DNA of 64,000 nucleotides, from contig CM023536.1 in the NCBI GenBank assembly GCA_013350335.1, positions 6,468,207 through 6,532,206 of the forward strand, written 5' to 3'. This stretch comes from Chimonanthus salicifolius. Taxonomy: Eukaryota; Streptophyta; Magnoliopsida; Laurales; Calycanthaceae. A model generated the notes under the pieces. The model worked only from the letters and a program-made list of their open reading frames with translations, was not told the DNA's origin and did not search any database. Position numbers and translations under genes: made by a program. The first letter of the stretch is position 1, and each line of letters opens with the position of its first letter. Positions 58,811-64,000 of this stretch are shown piece by piece.

Positions 58811-59881
58811 TAAGACTTCCATAGAGCTCAACTCTTTACATTCCATAAGAGCCAGTTAATACCAGAAATTGCACATAATATTATAATACTCTCATAATAT
58901 TTCTATATATGTTGATTGAGAAGAGAGAGTCCTAATGGGCTATGCAACAAACGCGGTGGTAAAACTGCGTTCCCTTCTTGTATATATTCAGTGGAATACA
59001 GTAATACAAAAGCATGAATTCTAAGTTTTCACCGTTATCATCATTGTCGCCGTTGTCATCATCGCCATCATTATCACGTAGAATAAAATTTGATCGATAT
59101 ATAATACATCAAATGTTATAAAGAAAGGTTCTAAAGCAAGCACATGACACGCAGAAACCTTGTGTTAATTGATCTTTCAAATATTTCCCTCCTGCCTCTG
59201 ACAATTCTGAAGTAGCTCTTCATCCTCTGTCCTCTTGAAGAGAAGATCTCCGGCGTGACCATAGTAGAGTCGATCTTATCTCACACATAAGCGGATACAA
59301 ATGCCGGCGAAGGATGAGGTCCAACTAAGTTCTTGACACTCACCATAGTGGCTGAGCCACGACTAAAAATACCAGTCAGTTTTTGAAATGCTGACAATCA
59401 TATACTAGAGAGGTACATGGGGTGGGCCCTGTCTGGGCTTGTCATGCAGGGTTCAAGCTTCAAGCCATGCATGGAATGGGCTAATCCCTATTAATTGCTA
59501 GGCCCACATAATTTAATCTATGTTGGATCTGCTCTTACCGGGTTTAGATCTTCTTGGGCTTTATGGATCTTTCAGGTGCTCGAAGACTGAGAGCCCAACT
59601 CACTTTGTAAACTGATCCAGGCCTAGTAGGTTCAAAACTCAAGCCTCTTATCCTCATGGGCATTGTGAATGCCACATTATAATTCTCATTGAATGCTTCT
59701 ATTCAATGTAAATCAATACAAATTAGAAGGGAACATAATTAAAGTTCTGATTTAATGAAAAGTTGATACTGTTTCAATAAAGTATAAACCTAATCATTAT
59801 AATCCTGCCAATAGGGGGCACCCACCCAGCTCCAACATAGCTATGAAAAAAGAGTCTACAATTCAAAACTCAGCATGCTCG
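58811..59881. other. Intergenic, little identifiable
   Basis: Includes an imperfect ATC/GTC-type run at about 59,037-59,080. No coding frame or element ends that I can support. Confidence 0.45.
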
Positions 59882-60922
59882 ACTCAACTCGTATCTTTTA
59901 TTTTCTATTAAATAAGAAAGTAATTTCATATCAAGTCATTTTCACAAGAAATTTATCCTTAAAATTCAATTTCCAATTGAAATCTATTTTCCTCGTAAAC
60001 AAACAAAGAATTTTCCTTGTCTAAATGAGATACGAGCAACTCTAACTTACTTGGTAATCCAAAGGGATTGAAGTGATGATCAGAAACTCATTTCAAAAAC
60101 TCATTTCAGACTGCTCCATCCCAAAGGGCCACTTCTTACAAAATTATCCGTTGTGTGTTGGTAGAAAAACTCGTACATGCTCTGAAGATTAGTCGAATGT
60201 TCTAATAAGCCTTCTGTCATTAAAAAAGCAAGAAACTTATCATTCAACTTACCACCACCTCTACCATTATCACAATCATTTTGTTAATTCCACATTTTCA
60301 ATTCAACTTTATGAAAAAGCAAGTTATGTCTTTCAATTTGATTATTTAATTATTTGTTCATGGTTGATTTTGCCGTTCTCATTTTATACAAAAAAGTATC
60401 CATCGCCCAAAAGGTCAAAAAAATGGCCTAGCTACTTTAATGACTTTTGTCCTTCACTGGTTCTTTACTTGGATGCAACTGATAAAACAACACAATTACA
60501 TCAAAGCAATGGCAACCATATTTAATTATTTATCAAGTACTGACTTTACCAAGTAACAATGAAAATCACTCTGTTCTTGATATTTTAGCAGCTTCATTTC
60601 TTGATGTAGCTTCTCTTAGCTTCACCCACCAACAGTAACTTGTTCATATTCAATTGTACACCAATGGTGGTAATTCAGATTTTTTTTTCTTAAGTTAACT
60701 TCATTAAAAGAAAAAAAAAATATATATATATATATAAAAAAACAGAAAATTGGCCAAAAGCAGCCTACCAAAACATAAATACAAGCCCACACCAAATTAC
60801 AAGAAATTATTTACAACTTCAGAATCAAGAGACGCCCAAGACATGCCATTTCATCAGCTGCCTAATTTGTCAATCAAGGAATCCAAATAATATTGTCGAA
60901 TCCTTTCAATTTTATTCTAGCA
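59882..60922. repeat. Tandem duplication, unit 1 (about 1,041 bp, non-coding)
   Basis: Begins CTCAACTCGTATCTTTTATT and ends TTTTATTCTAGCA. It is followed directly by unit 2. It contains a T run, an A run and a (TA)n tract near 60,680-60,740. It lies downstream of the permease gene. Confidence 0.9.
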
Positions 60923-61944
60923 ACTCAACTCGTATCTTTTATTTTCTATTAAATAAGAAAGTAATTTCATATCAAGTCATTTTCACAAGAAATTTATCCA
61001 TTAAAATTCAATTTCCAATTGAAATCTATTTTCCTCGTAAACAAACAAAGAATTTTCCTTGTCTAAATGAGATACGAGCAACTCTAACTTACTTGATAAT
61101 CCAAAGGGGTTGAAGTGATAATCAAAAACTCATTTCAGACTGCTCCATCCCAAAGGGCCACTTCTTATAAAATTATCCGTTATATGTTGGTAGAAAAACT
61201 CGCACATGAAGCTTAATCGGATATTCTAAAAAGCCTTCTGTCTTTAAAAAACAAGAAACTTATTATTCAACTTACCACCACCTCTACCATTATCACAATC
61301 ACTTTGTTAATTCCACATTTTCAATTCAACTTTATGAAAAAGCAAGTTATGTCTTTCAATTTGATTATTTAATTCTTTGTTCATGGTTGATTTTGCCGTT
61401 CTCATTTTATACAAAAACGTTTCCATGCCCCAAAAGGTCAAAAAAATGGTCTAGCTACTTTAATCACTTTTGTCCTTCACTGGTTCTTTACTTGGATGAA
61501 ATGATAAAACAACACAATTACATCAAAGCAATGGCAACCATATTTAATTATTTATCAAGTACTGACTTTACCAAGTAACGATGAAAATCACTCTGTTCTT
61601 GATATTTTAGCAGCTTCATTTCTTGATGTAGCTTCTCTTAGCTTCACCCACCAACAGTAACTTGTTCATATTCAATTGTACACCAATGGTGGTAAATCAG
61701 ATTTTTTTTTCTTAAGTTAACTTCATTAAAAGAAAAAAAATATATATATATATATATATAAAAACAGAAAATTGGCCAAAAGCAGCCTACCAAAACATAA
61801 ATACAAGCCCACACCAAATTACAAGAAATTATTTACAACTTCAGAATCAAGAGACACCCAAGATGTGCCATTTCATCAACTGCCTAATTTGTCAATCAAG
61901 GAATCCAAATAATATTGTCGAATCCTTTCAATTTTATTCTAGCA
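60923..61944. repeat. Tandem duplication, unit 2
   Basis: Same sequence as unit 1 with scattered substitutions, a longer (TA)n tract (about 61,740-61,759) and small deletions, for example the loss of one ACTCATTTCA repeat near 61,127. No coding content. Confidence 0.9.
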
Positions 61945-62250
61945 AATCTACGGACAGGGAACCCAATGCCCACCCAACCACTACTGGGAGTCACCCTCTA
62001 CAAAACTCCCATAAAAAACTCCTGCAAAGCAAAAACTGAATTTCCCCAAGCAAAAACTGGTTCTCACCCGCAGTTGTGAAAAGCTAAAATTCTTATAGAA
62101 CAGGCAAAAAATTCCCTCTTGAAGGTCCTTGTTTTTCTTCTGAGAAGTAAGAGAATGACCTATTTTCGCCCAATCCAAACAGACCAATTTGTGTAAAAAT
62201 GTGAAGGGAAAGCCACAAAATGTTTCTAATTCATATTTGTGAAGGGACCA

Positions 62251-64000
62251 TTACTCCACTGTAGAATGTAGAAGTGGTTCAAAGGCTTCAGAAGCAGTCT
62301 TGGGATTTCTCCTCAAAAATGATAGGAGCCAATAGATGATCCCACCGGAGAAGAGGCCAATGAGCCAAGCATTGTTATAGACAATGATGAATACAACTGC
62401 ACACTCCTTGAGGATTTTAACCTTGTGAAGAAAGCCAGGAATTGCAGGAATTATAGCAATTACCAGAGCAACAATTGCACTCACATTCCATCCCCTGCAG
62501 TAGTAGTATCTCCCAAGAGTGCTGGTCGAGTAGAGCGCAGTCGATGTCCAAAGTCATGCTCTGCAGAAGATAGTAGTCGACGAGAATTATACCCAACATT
62601 GGACCCAAAATTGCAGAGTATCCAACCAACCAAGTGTAAACAAAGTTGTCTGTGGATTGAAAAATCCTCCATGGCAGAAAAAAGAAGCTTAAAACTGCAG
62701 TAAGGAGAGCTCCTCTCCAGAAAGTGAAATGGGTGGGGCTGACATTGACAAGAGCATTGGCAGGAGCGACAATATTGGCGGGAATGTTGGTGGTGAGGAC
62801 GGCGAGAAGAATACCGACTAATATCAAGATTTTGGCAACTATGCCCCTAATCTCCCCAAGAAGAGTAATGGGATTGGAAATCACATGTCCAAAGATGACC
62901 CCTGAAGAGGAGGCGACAGCAAGGCCGATGAAAGCAAATGCAGCTGAAAACAGAGGAAGGCCCATTTGCCCAAGGATCTGATCTTTCTGGTTCCTTGCAT
63001 ATCTGCTGAAATCTGGTATGTTGAGAGCTAGAGTGGCCCAGGTACCAATACAAGCAGTGAGAGAAGGGAAGAACAGTGACCAGAACTCAGACATGGATAG
63101 TCTAGATGGCAAGGAGAGCATAATTCCCAATCCTCCTGCTTTGAAATAAGCCCAGAAGAAAAGAGAAATTGTCAACAGAACAAGTATTGGAGTACAGTAC
63201 TTCTCCAGGTAGTAGATTCCAACCATTCCTTTACAGAGAATTGCGAGTTGGGCGACCCAGAAGACTAGAAAGCAGACGAATTCAGAGGGAGAGGTGCCGA
63301 GCCAGGAGAGGGTGGAGGAGAAAGAGGAGTGTTTGACTGAAGAAGGGAGGCAGATGAACAGTGCTTGGCCTCCAATCCATGTCTCAATTCCATACCTGTT
63401 AAAGATCTATTGAGAATAAGATCTCTACATTGGTTAATTCACAGTCAAATTAAAATTACTGCAGTATTAATTCAATTTCAATATCTCAGGATGTAAAGGG
63501 GAGATTTAGGGACTGAGACTTGGATCACTTCACCTATCAAACTAATCTTTTAGGATGGATATCCTAACAAGTGGTAACATAATTATATCCCCAGGCCAAC
63601 GCATGGACTCAAGGGATCACCTAACTCATCAGGATAGTCGGCGATGTTCCAAGGAAGGGGGGGGGGGGGGAGGGTGGGGATTGAGGTTCAAAGGAACTTG
63701 AAATGAAATTCTTTGCAAATTTATGAGTTTTCAAGAAGGTGATTATTTTGCAGTTTAACATTTTCAAAATCTTAAAACAAAAATAGTAAGGGAGACCTTC
63801 TCTGCACACTTAAAATCCAAAGATCTTGATTGGAATTGAACTTATATTGCAAATAATTATTATAGCAGAAAGAAAATAGAATGAACTATATTAAAATCCT
63901 ATTGTGAATAAATGGTAAACAGCACCAGCCACAGGCGACAAGAGCTCGGAGAAGGGTGGCGAAGTGGGCGCCGCGGATGCCGAAGGATGAGCGGACGATG
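62251..64000 (-). CDS. PLUTO: PLUTO-like plastid nucleobase permease (NCS1 family), partial, with frameshift
   Basis: The exon at 63,926-64,000 runs off the window ([20 protein letters not shown]). A GT-AG intron follows, then the exon at 63,395-62,251 ([20 protein letters not shown] onward). NCS1 hallmarks are [48 protein letters not shown] and [15 protein letters not shown], with many hydrophobic membrane segments. PLUTO imports uracil, adenine and guanine across the plastid inner envelope; that role is assumed by family. After LDID (about 62,540) the frame shifts by one base: the expected [13 protein letters not shown]...[13 protein letters not shown] continues in another frame down to the TAA at 62,251. 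Without the shift the protein ends early at 62,417 with an unrelated tail. It is either a recent lesion or a sequence error. Confidence 0.85.
63657..63670. repeat. Poly(G) run in permease intron
   Basis: 14 consecutive G, then AGGGTGGGG, inside the intron 63,396-63,925. Such runs are prone to sequencing and slippage errors. Confidence 0.85.

Overview
The window is nuclear DNA of a flowering plant. It is AT-rich, the genes are split by GT-AG introns, plant-specific families are present (thaumatin-like/PR-5, DUF1997, a plastid nucleobase permease), and LTR retrotransposons, MITEs, SINE-like repeats and LINE fragments lie between and inside the genes. I cannot name the species. Every protein-coding gene I can support is on the minus strand.

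1-26,721: three head-to-tail copies of a unit of about 9.24 kb. Copy 1 is cut by the window start, copy 2 is 8,582-17,822 and copy 3 is 17,823-26,721. Each unit carries one intact two-exon thaumatin-like gene. The three predicted proteins are identical except that copy 2 has lost its stop codon and gains six residues. The rest of each unit is non-coding and holds MITE-like, SINE-like and GGGTCGGG-rich elements.

26,512-37,670: a six-exon gene for a predicted plastid DUF1997 protein of 245 residues, reconstructed here from splice sites and phases. Its last exon lies inside unit copy 3. The duplication therefore copied that exon, with its splice acceptor, into copies 1 and 2 as orphan terminal exons downstream of the gene on the same strand. 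The introns hold RTE-type LINE fragments, a hAT-like MITE, a TRIM element and a degenerate tandem repeat.

37,671-41,546: intergenic, with a long-TIR MITE, a SINE-like copy and a 78-bp minisatellite. 41,547-48,773: a PWWP-domain gene of about nine exons whose first exon is uncertain. 48,774-53,640: gene-poor, with two complete hAT-like MITEs rich in ATCGGCCGAT palindromes. 53,640-58,810: a three-level nest of LTR retroelements with readable 5-bp target duplications. 59,882-61,944: a tandem duplication of about 1 kb of non-coding DNA. 62,251-64,000: the 3' part of a PLUTO-like NCS1 nucleobase permease gene with an apparent one-base frameshift, running off the window end.

The genes do not form a pathway. 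The main biological story is the recent, partly homogenised expansion of a defence-type gene, which dragged along the terminal exon of its neighbour. All positions, phases and repeats were read by eye; no alignment or search was run.
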